A stretch of 64,000 nucleotides of DNA from Terana coerulea (taxonomy: Eukaryota; Basidiomycota; Agaricomycetes; Polyporales; Phanerochaetaceae). The stretch lies in contig JAKOGH010000571.1 in NCBI GenBank assembly GCA_024811115.1, forward strand, positions 1 to 64,000, given 5' to 3'. Positions 45,227-57,019 of the stretch are shown here, in pieces (the first letter of the stretch is position 1; each line of letters begins with the position of its first letter). The notes beneath the pieces were generated by a model. That model did not search any database, was not told where the DNA came from, and saw nothing but the letters and a program-made list of their open reading frames with translations. The position numbers were made by a program, and so were the translations under genes.

Positions 45227-46119
45227 AGTTGTGTAAAGATACGTGGCGATTTCGCGAGCAGCGTTGGTGGTCCGAGTCGTCCACGCCGTGTGGAAACTAT
45301 GAATAGCTGGGTGTACAATATTTGCAGTACTTGGAACGTTTGCGTGCGTTACGTAGTAAGGAATTAAGAAATGTTTCAGCTCTCTGCAGAACGAGGCTCG
45401 ACGCCAGTGACCGTGATGTGACTGGCGACTTGACGACCTGCCTGGAGCCGCGAGCGCACTCCGGGCTGGTGCGCTGATGCGCACTTGCTTGTCTCTGTGT
45501 GGCACCGCTTTGTGGCGCCAGCACTCTGTCCCCATGCTGCTCACTGCTCTGTCCGAACTGTCATCGCAAATTCCTAGTTTTGTTATGGTGCGTGGTGATT
45601 ACCGTGCGGCGATGTATTCCGCTTGTTTATATCCTGGAATATTCCACAGATACCACCTCGAATACTACAGACGCCCTTCGTGGCGTCTGCGATTTTGTCA
45701 AGGGCCAGCGAAGACTCAGCTGAGTCCTTTTAAGGCGGCTACATACTTACAGGTGAGTATATTTTGGGTAATTTCCTGCGCCGGTTTTGCTGACTATGGC
45801 TCATGCAATTAGCACATTATCGGCGCAGCTATACTGCGATGTGGGATGATGATGCATCGACAATGCTATTCATGCTATGACACTGGTACGCACTATCTTC
45901 AGTCTTCGAAGCCAAGTACCAATCGACCGTATGACTACCAGCTGCTGCACTTGGATCCGTATGGAGTATATTGCGCAGTCACAGCCATCCTACGTGCTGT
46001 GCAGCTGAAACTTTGCCAGCACTCATGAAATCGCTGTGTATTAGGTTCAAGCACCTGATCCTTATACCCCCATAACAACACTCATCAACTCTGCGCTGGC
46101 GAGATTCCACGCTTTCATT
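45227..46119. other. Intergenic 3' flank of the peroxidase gene
   Basis: No gene. Contains TGCGCTGATGCGCACTT at about 45470 and aligns with 47190-47870 downstream of the decayed copy. Confidence 0.5.
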
Positions 46120-47190
46120 GCTACACCCTACCGAAGCACCTTTCTTATCATAGCGCACAATGAGGTGCACGCTTAGGCAGTCGTCACGCAGGCTGCGGCC
46201 ACTTTTTCGCTGCGTTGGTCTTGGTCGAGGATCCGCAAGATGGACACGCTGCATGGGCACCTTTCTCGTAGCGCGAAGGGTCCGAACCGCCACTTCAGAT
46301 ACCGCGCTGGTGGGGAAACGCAACTACAGATTGAAGGCGATGCTCACCAACGCGAAGCCAATGCGATTCACGGGCACCGTTGTTCATTCGATTGCTGTGC
46401 TCATCATAAGGCGTCAGAGCGACAAGGGCGCAGAGCGCCGCGCGCTGTGGGCGACCGACGACGACCAAATTGTAATTTGCGAGCTGAACAGCTTCGTGAC
46501 CAACGCACCGTGGAGCTGCTGTTCAAGAGCCTTGCATCCGACAGGGCCACGGCGATGTTTGGCGCGAAGCTGACGACGTTTCAAAAGAGCGATAAGGGCT
46601 GCTCATGTCGTGGACAAAGAAAATTAAGCTGACTCTCATGCTCACTGTCTAATTTGTAGCCAGAGCCGTCGCGATCCCGCCTGACAGTGACACACCTGAG
46701 ATCACGAAGGTCGGCGCGCGAGCGAACAGTTGTGACTGTTGAATCCGCTGCCAGAACACGCATGCTCCTAAGTCTCAAATGATGAGCACACGAATGGGGC
46801 GGCGACGGCGGGCACATACCTGTGCGTACCAGAGTAGCATTCACTGAGGCTTCCGATTTATTCTACGCGGTACGCCGTCCTCCTTCATTACTATCTTTCT
46901 CTCCTCATCGCTCATAATATCTTCTCAGCCTTTTACAACGACACGAATTTCCCGTTCTGCAAACTTATCGACTCTAGCTGAGACACTACGTTTTGACTAC
47001 GTTGGCCAGATAACTTGAAGCGACAATAACGTGCACGCCAACGTGAGCGGCGTCGACTCAAGCAACCTGAGCAAAGTAACACCATTTTTTGAGAGGTTCG
47101 TGGACACCCATGGCGGCCACTACCTTCTCTCACCCAGCTTGAAGGAGTTTCAGGCTATGCACACGAATGTGGTGACTCCGAGTCATGAGC
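46120..47190 (+). pseudogene. Decayed DyP peroxidase copy
   Basis: Pieces align with the DyP gene: GPNRHFRYRAGG (matching GPNDHFGYRGGG), NAKPMRFTGTVV, ALWATDDDQIVICELNSFVTN, SDKGCSC, RYLLSPSLKEF-like tail near 47130. There are many shifts, stops and missing blocks, and the CPFAAH heme segment is barely recognisable. The module part and linker are absent. The GxxDG position reads Ala here. Confidence 0.7.
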
Positions 47191-48190
47191 GGCGTTGATA
47201 CTAGTCTTCACTCGCCATGTGGAACGTAACAGCCGTCACAGTAAACGGCCAGTGTATAATGCACTTACTGTAGTGAAGAATGAAGAAATCCTTCAACGCG
47301 TTATCTCGATGGTGGAACTAATGCATCCCATGATGATCGTCGAGGCCTGGCGCCGGCGGCGTGACTGGGTGACACCGTGTAGAGCGCGTCCCAATCTGAT
47401 GCGCTGATGCGCACTTGCTTGTCTTTGTTTGGCGTCACTTCGTGGCGCCGGCGCTTTCAGCTCCCTGTCATGCTGCTCTGTTCGAACCGTCAATCGCAAG
47501 TTCCTGGTATCGTTACGGTGCGTGATGATCACTTCGCTTTGATGAAGCAAACAAAATTGTATCCCGGACTATGCCGCCTCGAATGCCACAATAACCTGGA
47601 TGGCGTCTGCAATGCTCATTAAGGGCCAGTGAAGACTCACTTGCGACCGTTTGAGGCAGTTACTTACAGGTAAGCAGACTTCCGGACAATTTCATACGCC
47701 TCTTTTACTGACCATGCCCAAGCAATTAGTGAGTGTGTAGCAATTCAGAATGATGCATCGACGATACTGTCAATACTGTTGCGTTGGTACAATGGTACCA
47801 GCTTCAGTCTTCGAAACCAAATGTCAAGGGACCGTATGAACAGGCGGAGCCGTGATAGGTGTTGTGTACCTTAGGCAGTGTCACATTCCCTGAGTTTGGC
47901 ATGTATTAGGTTGGACCAGGTGAAAGGCCACGTCGGTGCTCGCATGCCCGTCGCAAAACCCACTGTCCTCCTCACCAGCGCAAGACTTTCTGTCTGCCAT
48001 CGCTACTACTCGCTAATTCCATCCCGCGAGTTGGCACAGATACCACCAGATTGACATACACTCACGCCTCCCTGAGCGGTCCGATCGTCAGCGTTTTTGC
48101 GTCCGACCAATACCCATCGTCTTCGAGTACGTCTCCGTCCTTATCTGCAAAACCTGGGTGCCACCTTGACATTCTCTGGATATAGCTGCT
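47191..48190. other. No intact gene
   Basis: The first 680 bp are the duplicated peroxidase 3' flank. The rest shows nothing recognisable up to the F-box relic. Confidence 0.4.
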
Positions 48191-50747
48191 ATGATAAGCA
48201 GTACGTTCCTTGAAAATCCTTCGCTCCCTGGCTCGCGCAACGGGCTCCCCGCGCAACACGTGAAGATCAACGCATCCATGCTCTCAGCGCAATTAACGTC
48301 CTCCGTGACCTCACTCGGGACTCTATCCGATTCGAGGATGTATCTTTGCGCCGATATGGAAGCTGCAGATATCCATGTCGTCAAAACAGCTCTCCAAATT
48401 GTTTGCGCTACCAGCCACGACTTCGACATCTACCATACTGCCCTAACTAAGGTTCTCGCCACCGCTCGTCATCCCTCTCCGCTGATTCATCCGGTCGTTC
48501 GCACTTTCTGGGCAGTGACAGTTCTCGAGCTGTTCCGTGTCGAACTTCCCTATACCATGTCCCTTCGGCGGGCCATAGACACCTTGGCGGCGTTGGACAA
48601 GTTGCGCATCAAGTGGGCTCACTGGCCAAAGCAAGCGACAAATGAAGTCACCTGTCCCTTGTATCCGTTATCCAATGTACGGCTCCAGGTTCTTTCAATA
48701 TGGGGAGAAGCAGTGTGGAGTCTGGATGCGCGTACTGCATACCTCGTTGAGTGGCTTGCTTGCTCGGGCACTGTTTTCTCCCTCATTCACGTCGACTTTT
48801 GGCGCATGATGATGCTGAACGACGAGCTGCAAAGAGCAGTTCAAGCAATTGTTGATGCTTCCTCGAAAACGGTGAAACAAGTGTGGCTATATACCAGGCT
48901 TGATATGGACCTGAACATCTGTAAGTTCTGATATTGATTGGCTATGCTGTACCACACTGCTGATGCTACCGTACTGTAGTTGCCGACGCCCTCTCTCAAT
49001 GCGATAAGCTAGATGATCTCTCACTCGTTACACCATATCACGCCCCTAATTTCCTACGACTTCGAGACCTGCTGAGCTGTCCATGGAATTCAAGCATCAT
49101 ACACATCCATCTGCATCTTGAGCACATCTCGTGCTGCGTAGAGCCCACACTTCACCAATGGCGCACGCTAGATGACACACTTCAGAGGCAAAGCATGACC
49201 CTTCTGCAGCACGTTGCTGTTGGACTTGTCTCCCTGGTCATCCCCCCAAACGAAGTGTTCCACTGGGGTAATTACTACGATTTCGAGCCATACCGGCATG
49301 GTCGCGGACACTTGGACCTGGCAGAATTCCTTCCTGCCACGCACGCACGACGTGTTCTGTATCACTGGCCAACTCTTCGTGCAGATCCCGAGACCGTGTC
49401 GTTTCCGCTGCCTTCGCCAATATTTCCCGTTGAGGTCTGCGAACGCATCATTAACTTCTCGCCCAACCCAGTGAATACACCAATGTATACTGGGATAACG
49501 ATGTAGCCGCAACACTCAAAGCATGTGCGCTCACATGCCACGCGTGGACCGTTAGAAGCCAGTTTCACCTCTTTCGAGCTGTGAAAGTACAATGCAATGC
49601 GCACGGAGACCAAAGCGTTGACGATTTGATCCGCCTTGCCATAAAATCCGACCACATACGGTCCGGTGTTGAATCTGTGACCGGCGTAGCGGGGGCCCAT
49701 CGAATCCTGGTTTGCATCTCATTCCCGTTCGACTACCACGGCTTCTTCCTCAGCTGGCGCATTTAGAGTTCGATGGAGGGGTATTTTACCCGCCGCCGGG
49801 GAGGGTGCTCGACGTCTCTCTGCGCCAGTTTCACGCCGTCACAACGCTGAGACTTTGCGATATCATTTTCCATTCTCCGCGTGACATTTGCCGCCTCGTC
49901 GCTGCTTTGCGCTCGTTGGCACACCTCAACATCTTTTACCCTGCCTGGCATGAAGCACTAATTGATCAGCAGCATTGGCCTAGGCTGTCAATTACACACG
50001 CTCTTTCCCATCCACGTTTGAAGGCGCTCGCCATTGGTGCAGATGCCAGCTGGTTGCAAGAGAGCCGGGCACTCTGCCTCCTTGACTGGCTGATCCAATC
50101 CAAGATCATCACGGAGCTCACTCACATCAGCTTCGATGGGACTATGGTTCTAAACGACATGATGCTCCGCACCGTAGAAGCAGTGTGTCAAGCTGGTCAG
50201 AAATACATGGCTGCAATCCGGCTCAAATTTGGACCCCAGATTGAGTTCAGTCACGGTGAGTGCTGTTCGTGCAGAAGATGAATATTGTACATACTGATCG
50301 ATTACTCCTGAACTAGTCGGCAGCATGCTGTCCACTCTGCATCATCTGCAGCGCCTTCAGCTTGGTATTCCATACGATACACAGGCATTTTCACGCGTTC
50401 TTAACCTCCTTTCACATCTGAATTGCGCGAACCTTCTAGAGCTTACACTAGAGCTTGAGCAATATCAAGGTCATTGCTCCGAGCCGGCTATGATGAAGTG
50501 GGAGCAATTTGACGAGGTACTCCAGGGGGAACAGTTTTGCAGGGCACGTATCAACGTCCACTGGTTCTGTGTACGAGTGCCCAGAGATGAGCCTGTGGTA
50601 TGGGGAAAGAGGTATTGGTTGTATATGCCCGCCGAGGCAGATCAGATCCCAAGAGATCTCATGTCCCTTCTTCCCCGCACATACCAGCGAGGCACTCTGT
50701 ATTATCGTGTCGACCCTAATGCTGCGCCACAATATCTTCTCGTATGA
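48191..50747 (+). pseudogene. Tandem-fused F-box/LRR-like gene, frameshifted
   Basis: A plus-strand relative of the gene at 22183-24692. Exon 48191-48918 holds the LRR-like half (MSLRRAIDTLAALDKLRIKW, RTAYLVEWLACSG). The next exon from about 48980 runs through VEPTLHQWRTLDDTLQ straight into an F-box, IFPVEVCERIINF (about 49420). A missing T near 49455 and another one-base lesion near 49690 break the frame, which recovers at LHLIPVRLPRLLPQL. The last exon (about 50317-50747) ends LPRTYQRGTLYYRV..YLLV. The same tail-to-head joint as in the 22 kb gene is kept. Confidence 0.65.
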
Positions 50748-50932
50748 AATTGCTATATAGTATCAAGTTGGAACACTTTGTTTATAAGTCACTTACAATG
50801 AATTTCTCAGCTGTGATCTTGGCACATTATTTCATACATAGGTTACCGGAATGTATTGCATATCTAAAGCAATTAGTGTCGGCGCATTCTGATGCCATAT
50901 TACCACACTCCGCCCAGTAAATCCAGTGACAG

Positions 50933-51045
50933 ACACCTTCGATAACGTCAGGGATCCAAAAGGCAAATTCTGCCGGCTGAGCCAGCTCGTCCGCGTTGAT
51001 TTTGCAATCCTTCAGCAGAAAGCCGAAGATGTCAATCAACTTTGA
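50933..51045 (-). pseudogene. Dienelactone hydrolase fragment
   Basis: On the minus strand DIFGFLLKDCKINADELAQ then FWIPDVIEG matches DVYGLALKNCKIIADELAQ..WIPDFFDG of the intact gene starting at 56119. Nothing follows the matching splice donor. A one-exon relic. Confidence 0.65.
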
Positions 51046-51473
51046 ACCTCGACAACGCGCTAGAGCCCTGTGCCTGCGGGTCTTTACGGGTAGTACAGAA
51101 GTGAGCACAGTCGTTAAACTCGTAGGCGACGATGGTGCCAAAGGTCGGTCCTTATGAGGGAGGAACGGCGTGCGATATGCTATTCACACCCGTCCATAGT
51201 ACACCGAACTCCGTATACGGCCAAAGACCGGGGCAAATGAGCAGACCGCCGGCTATTTCTTGCAATGTCGAGCGTAGAAGCGTCGGGCCGTCCACATTGA
51301 GCGCCATGCGTTAACCGCGCGCGTGGCGATGATGTCGCTGGAGCACAAGAATGCATTTTCGTGCGTCCGCAGACATGCAATGGATGCATTCGGCCTGTGT
51401 TGCGGAGGATTCTATGACGTCTCTATTAATGAGAGCTGGAAACAAGAACTAGAAAGACGCACAGTAGTGCTAA

Positions 51474-51610
51474 ACTTCTAGTCCCATTGGGAAGATATTT
51501 GCGTACAGCCGACCCCAAATGCGCTCGCTGTGCTTCTGAATATAGTACTCAATCACGAGGTCAAGTCCTGGGGCACGCTCGGTCCGCGGATGGCTGACAG
51601 GAAGCAGCAG
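51474..51610 (-). pseudogene. Amine oxidase fragment
   Basis: Minus-strand YIQKHSERIWGRLYANIFP matches MEGSERIGGRLYTHNFPKKQ of the amine oxidase at 31532-34253 (end of the FAD-binding segment). The GxGxxG part before it is not recognisable. Confidence 0.55.
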
Positions 51611-51699
51611 CCAGAAAACGTAGGTGAGCGTGCGGCGGCGGCTGCGCGAGGGGGATGGCACCTACAGGGTTGCTTCCTTAGGTTCTTCTTCGCATGCTT

Positions 51700-52694
51700 C
51701 GAGTGGCGGACGACCCTGTACGAGCCTGAGCGCGCCTTACGTCGCTGACGCGGGTTGCCCATTGCGCGCGCGGCCTGCAGACAAATACGGAGGAAATCTC
51801 TTTCGGTGCGGCACCTGCGCTTGGCTTCAGAACCTTCCCCGCGATGCGTGAGACACCGAGCCACTTACCGAACGTTCCAAGCGGGCGCGTTCATGTAGTC
51901 TCAGAGTTACATATCCCTTGAACGTTCATGCGTTTGCTTCCCGCCTCCGATGTTCCCCCTCGCGCATCCTGCTATGTTAACAGCTACGAGTTTGCTGCTT
52001 CAAGTCGCGTTGTAGCTCTCCGAGGGTCGCTTTGTTTGTGAATGGCATGTGAGAACCTTGTAATATTGACATTCGAGTAATTTGATGTTCTGGTCATTTT
52101 TGCGGCTTCACGAATGAGTATGTGCTTCAGTTTCAGGCCCGCCAGAGAGTCGATGAGCTTCTGCGCATCAACGACATATAGCAGAGCCCTGCCTGATTGT
52201 TGGGGTGAACGTGTGCGGTTCTACGAGAGGACGCTGGAGCGAGGGCATGGACCAGCGCAAGTTCCATGGCGTCGCTCAAACAGATATAATTCTGAGATGA
52301 AGAATACCTGTGAGTTAGGTTCACCAGGACGAGCTTGAACGAGACGCACCAAAGATTATCGGTGGCTTCCTATACAACTCTTCTAGGCCTCGGCAATCCG
52401 CAATACATTCTGTAGCAACTCCATAGCTTTCAAATCTCTGAACGCGGCGCCAAAGGCGGCGCTCACTCTACCTTGGAGAGCACGACAGCGCGGTAGCCTG
52501 CAGGTGTGTGGCTGGTGCCGTTCCACCGCGTTGGGTCCTCTGACTGGAGTCGGACAGGCGGCGAGGTGCGTCAAGTGCTTGAACGGTGCTTTCCAAAAGG
52601 AAACAGAAGATTTTCGTATAGTAGACAAATTGTCGAAGAGATACGATTGTCGTCGAGGATTGATATAGGTGAGGAGAGCGAAAGGCAAGACGTT
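51700..52694. other. No recognised gene
   Basis: Frames up to about 100 codons occur on both strands without family features. It is bounded by the 9-bp target duplication of the next element (52695-52703). Confidence 0.4.
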
Positions 52695-52703
52695 CCGAAC
52701 GCT

Positions 52704-53651
52704 TAGTCTCGTTCCCAGCCGTATCTATGACATTGGCCCTACGGGACCTGCCGTGCGGAGATCGAAAAGTCGATGCACGGTAATGTAATAGAACGTCTGG
52801 TCACTTTGAACCGTCCGGGTGTAGATCGCTCGCACGTGACCGCGCCTGCTCGCTCACAGTTGCTGCTCTCGCTTGTCACTCAACACTTGGAGCTCTTTGT
52901 ATGCATGTAGTCTCATTTATATATTGTTATCTTGGGTTAAAAGGCATGCACATGTGGAAGCTTCAAGTATTGAATATATGATGGGACAAGGGCCCAACTA
53001 AAAGCGGCCAAAACAAGTCAGAGTGTAAGAGAAAATATAATGGGCTGCTACACATGCAGCCAACGAGAATGAGGTGTGAAGACTGCGCAGAATGGGCTTC
53101 TTAGGGTGTATAAGACCTGTTCACAGCTAACTTGATAGTTGCAGGGGTTGGAATCACCGCAGACGAAGCTACATGACAAGACTCTAGGTGCATAAAAATT
53201 AATAGGCTCGAGCAAAGAAGACGCACCGTGGAGGAGTACCCATTGGTATCTCATAGCATCCTCTTCCCCTCTCATAGTGCCCTAATCATGCGCTGCACTT
53301 GAGAAGCCTTCACAATAACTCGCCCAGTGTAGCTGGTTCGGCAGAATCGCTGTCTGCTTGTGAAGAGCTATTCGGGCTCAGTATGCAGGAGATAGGCTGA
53401 GAGAAAAATGTAACGGGCGCGGAAGGCTGGGAGAACATGAACCGAGTCTAGCAGGGGAGGAAAGGGCAAGGAACGGTCGTCGTCGACATCGAGAGCAAGC
53501 CAGAGAGCCGTCACGTGCGAGCGATCTACACCCGGATGATCCAAACTCACCAGACGCTCTAACGAGCCAGTGAACATCGCTTTTTCGATGTCCGACTCAC
53601 TGGCCGAAAGCCTTGTGCTTTCGGAGTTCAGAGCGGATGGGAACGAGACTA
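52704..53651. mobile_element. 948-bp non-autonomous TIR element with 9-bp target duplication
   Basis: The element begins TAGTCTCGTTCCCA and ends with the inverse, GGGAACGAGACTA. It is flanked by perfect 9-bp direct repeats CCGAACGCT (52695-52703 and 53652-53660). The inverted arms extend about 150 bp and include GTGTAGATCGCTCGCACGTGAC-type sequence (52820-52841 and 53514-53535, inverted). A 9-bp duplication with long TIRs is the mark of Mutator-like elements. There is no transposase, so it is a MITE-type derivative. Confidence 0.82.
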
Positions 53652-53779
53652 CCGAACGCTCGCGGCGCGGAGCCGATGCATCATGCGACCGACTGATGCG
53701 CTGATGTGTCGGAAAAATATTCGGAGACTCCCGAGCGGCCGTGAGCGCTCGTGAGGCCCTGAGCCAGAACCGGGCTCAC

Positions 53780-54416
53780 CGACACAAGCTTCAGTGGGAC
53801 GATGGTTCTGGACGATTCAATGCTTCTCACCGTGGAAACAGTGTTTCAAGCCGGCCACAAGGACATGGAAGACGTCCGGCTTGAATTTGGGCCTCAGATT
53901 GAGTTCGGCCGTTGTGAGTGCTGTTAACACAGAAGGTGCCTTTACTCTCGTACATACTGAATACTGATAACTCCAAAACTAGTCAGCAGCATGCTGTCAA
54001 CTCTACATCACTTGCAGCGCCTTCAGCTTGGCGTTCCATATGATGCACCAGCCTTTTCACGCATGCACAACCTCCTTTCACGGTTAAATTGCTTGAACCT
54101 CCTGGAACTTACGCTGAATATTCAGCAATATCCAGGTCATTGCTCTGAGCCGGCCACAACAGAGTGGGGGCGACTCGACGAGGTGCTCCAAGAGGAACAA
54201 TTTCTCAGTGCACACATCAATATTCTCTGGTTTTGTGCACAAGTGTCCGGAGATGAGCCTGTGGTATGGGGAAAGAGATATGACATGGATATGCCTCCTG
54301 AGGCAGATAAGATTCCAAGAGATCTCATGTTGCTCCTGCCATACACGTACCAGCATGGTGTTCTATTCTATTATATTCAGATTAACCCGAACACAACAGG
54401 ATATCTCCTTGTATAA
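53780..54416 (+). pseudogene. C-terminal F-box/LRR-like fragment
   Basis: The last two exons of the F-box type seen at 48-50 kb: SFSGTMVLDDSMLLTVETVF, then after an intron MLSTLHHLQRLQLGVPYDAP, EWGRLDEVLQEEQF, WGKRYDMDMPPEADKIPRDL and a tail ending GYLLV. The upstream 80 percent of the gene is missing. The homology starts about 130 bp after the 948-bp element. Confidence 0.7.
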
Positions 54417-54719
54417 AGTCATTGTGGTACACAGTCGAGATACTCAGTAGTCCTGCTTTTCTGCGCAGTTTCTGGATGCCAATTCATACAACAATCACCG
54501 GGGTGGGTTACACATATGTAGCGATGCAAGTCAATGCCTTCTTAAGTATCCCGAAATTCAGCTATATCTCATCATACCAAGCATGTCTGTGTCTCACCCA
54601 GCTAACACGCTGGCACACGGCACGCGTGGACACAGTCATGGTTGTGCCATGTGCCTTCACCACCACCTCAACTAGTAAAGTGCGCACCCGGGTCCTGAGT
54701 CCATAATGCTTCCAAGACG

Positions 54720-54960
54720 GAAATAGTAGTGTCAAACCCTCAGACGGTAGGTATTACTAATACCGAGCTTTCAACGTGTCTATGGCTGTCCTGTGCCCTA
54801 CCAGTTCCTTGATTGACTTGCATGCATGTAGATGGATGCGGTGGTATGAAGCTGACAGATGGTCGTAACAAAACAATGCCTTCGGACCAGAGCGGCGAAA
54901 GCATGAGCGTTTCATCTATGTCTTGGGATAGACCAGTGGATTTATTGACAACCACCGGGA
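54720..54960 (+). pseudogene. Relic of the KPSDG linker
   Basis: SSVKPSDG, an intron-like gap (GTAGGT...GTAG), then DGCGGMKLTDGRNKTMPSDQ resembles the KPSDG-repeat exons and splice phase of the peroxidase fusion (42612-42877). No module or peroxidase follows. Confidence 0.5.
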
Positions 54961-55043
54961 TTGTAACGTTCGAGCGACATTCAAGATATGCGCGCTCACA
55001 CGTTACTGATGCAGCGAATCGCTCTGGGAAATCCCTTCGCAGA

Positions 55044-56119
55044 CTACAGTGTCTTCTTAAACCACTCCGCCGTCTGATTCAATGCGCCGTTGTACCCTTC
55101 TAAAACCTCCGGTATAGCCAGGTTCGGACGCGCGGCGAAGCCATGGCAAGTGCCTATGCACTGTTCAGCAGTTTTATTTACACACAGGTGTGGCAGATGA
55201 CATACCCTTGTAATCTTTGAACTCATACTGTACGAAGCCGGCCTGGTCTTTTCGCCTGGCAAACACAGCCTCCGCTCCGTTCCTCAGAGGTGTCTTGAAC
55301 AATCTGTCGTCTGAGTCGTTTTGTGAGTAATCTATATTCTCGTGATAGAGCTGTACTTGAATACACACCTTCAGCGCATGCCCACGCTGTTGGCTTTTTC
55401 ATCTTCTTGATTTGTTCGAGGGTGCAGCCACCAGGGTGCGCAATCACTAGAGCGTCGAACAGGTCCGTCGAGCCGAGGCGAATGCCGATGGCACCGCCAA
55501 AGCAGAAGCTAGCAGTCTGTAAGTGAGTGGATGCATGGCAGAGGTAGATGGAGGCACACCCGACGGCACCAATCCTCTCATATTCCTTGTCCTTCCGCAG
55601 CTTTGTCGCGAACTAATAATCCAATGAGTAAGAGCAAATAGGTCGATAACTAAAGAGCATTCACCTCCACAACACGTGCATCGACAACTGAACTACGGGC
55701 TTGATAGAACAGACGAAAGCCCCTTGTAAGGAGCAAGAACAGGAACCAAAACCTTGCTCCCCATGAGGGCTTCTCCCCAGGCCTGTCCGGCAGCATTGGC
55801 GCAAGTTCACCAATGGTCACAGGCGGACTTCCTGACATTCTATCAACGCCAGTCGCCCAGAGAACACAAAGTAATACGCACCGTCGAAGAAGTCCGGGAT
55901 CCAGACGTCGCACTGTACCCGCTGGGCCAGTTCGTCCGCAATAATTTTGCAATTCTTCAGTGCCAAGCCGTACACGTCCGTGAGCAGCACTACGGCGCGC
56001 TTGGGCTGTGTGGCCGCCGCGCCTTCGGGAGCTGCGCGAAAGTACGCGCCGCTTATGAGCTCGCCTGTGGACTCGCCGGGGAGAATGTGGCCCTGGGTGC
56101 ACTGGTCGCAGGTCGCCAT
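55044..56119 (-). CDS. Dienelactone hydrolase family protein
   Basis: Exon 1 is 56119-55882 (MATCDQCTQGHILPGESTGE, then DVYGLALKNCKIIADELAQ and WIPDFFDG). Next comes GSPPVTIGELAPML up to SSVVDARVVE, then FATKLRKDKEYERIGAVG, FCFGGAIGIRL (nucleophile Cys in CFGG), DALVIAHPGG, then DDRLFKTPLR, and finally TCHGFAARPN with the catalytic His, ending WFKKTL at 55044. Dienelactone hydrolases open lactones in aromatic degradation; fungal members of this group are diverse in function. There are about five introns. I see no lesion. A fragment of a second copy lies at 50933-51045. Confidence 0.8.
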
Positions 56120-57019
56120 GGTGGTTGCTCGCGAGAGAGAAGCTAGCAAAGGCGATATGTTGATCTCAACCGGCTTTATTATACTCAGCGCTGCGGTAGG
56201 CTGCGGTGCCAGACGACTGCTGGACCGAGTTGGGACCAAGTGCTGGACCCCGGAAGTTGCATAAGGCCGTAGACGTTTTCACCCCGCGCGGTGCCTGGAA
56301 TTGTGCTGGCAATAACAAGCCAATGGTCTCCCGAGAAGCAATCATTGATCTATCTCGACTGCACTGCGGGCGTGTTGAGCCTGGAGCCTCTTCCTTCCCA
56401 GCCGGCGCATTGACATATAGATGAGATACCCAGCTTGCGTATCCTGCTCGGCATGATTCATAGTGATATGCAAGCCCGGCCTCAGGCTGTCAGACCGGGC
56501 CGTCAGGCCGCGGCCTCCAGTGAGTACGTAGGGTGTGTTGTATCGCAATGATACGGCTGCACATCAGGATAAGTAAGCTATAGTTTGTCACAGAGAAGCA
56601 AAAACTCACGTTTGCACAGTATATTGGTTACAATGGACACAAAATGGACATGCCGCTAAGCATGGTCGACGTGTCAAGCGCTAACATTAACGCGACCGAT
56701 GCATGCAGAGCCGTCTCGAGAGGTGCGATTGGTGTACATCCCTACGTACACTCAGTGAATCCTTAATCACTCAACGTGACAAATATATCACTTACAATGG
56801 TTGAAACAACTTCCTTGGTAGTGGTAGTAAATGGTTAACGTCTTGCAGGTAAATAAGTAATCGATCTTTTAGCGGATCACCGGAGCGCCCAAGCCTCTCA
56901 TTTATCTCCATCTTATCTTACCTTTACCTTATCGCTCGCTTTGTGATCTCGCCGCCATCATGTAAATGAGTCGGGCTGGCCTCAATTACTGCTTTGTTCT
57001 TTCCACCACATCCTCTTCA
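56120..57019. other. Intergenic between divergent genes
   Basis: About 900 bp between the dienelactone hydrolase (minus) and ureG (plus). No gene is recognised. It marks the passage from the accessory region to the core block. Confidence 0.5.

Larger units (their letters stand above)
43640..47870. repeat. Tandem duplication of the peroxidase region
   Basis: The DyP part and its 3' flank (about 43700-45940) recur at about 46120-47870. The flanks match well: GCTGATGCGCACTTGCTTGTC at 45471 and 47402, then the blocks with ATGCTGCTC and CGCAA.TTCCT. The second copy is strongly decayed. Confidence 0.7.
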
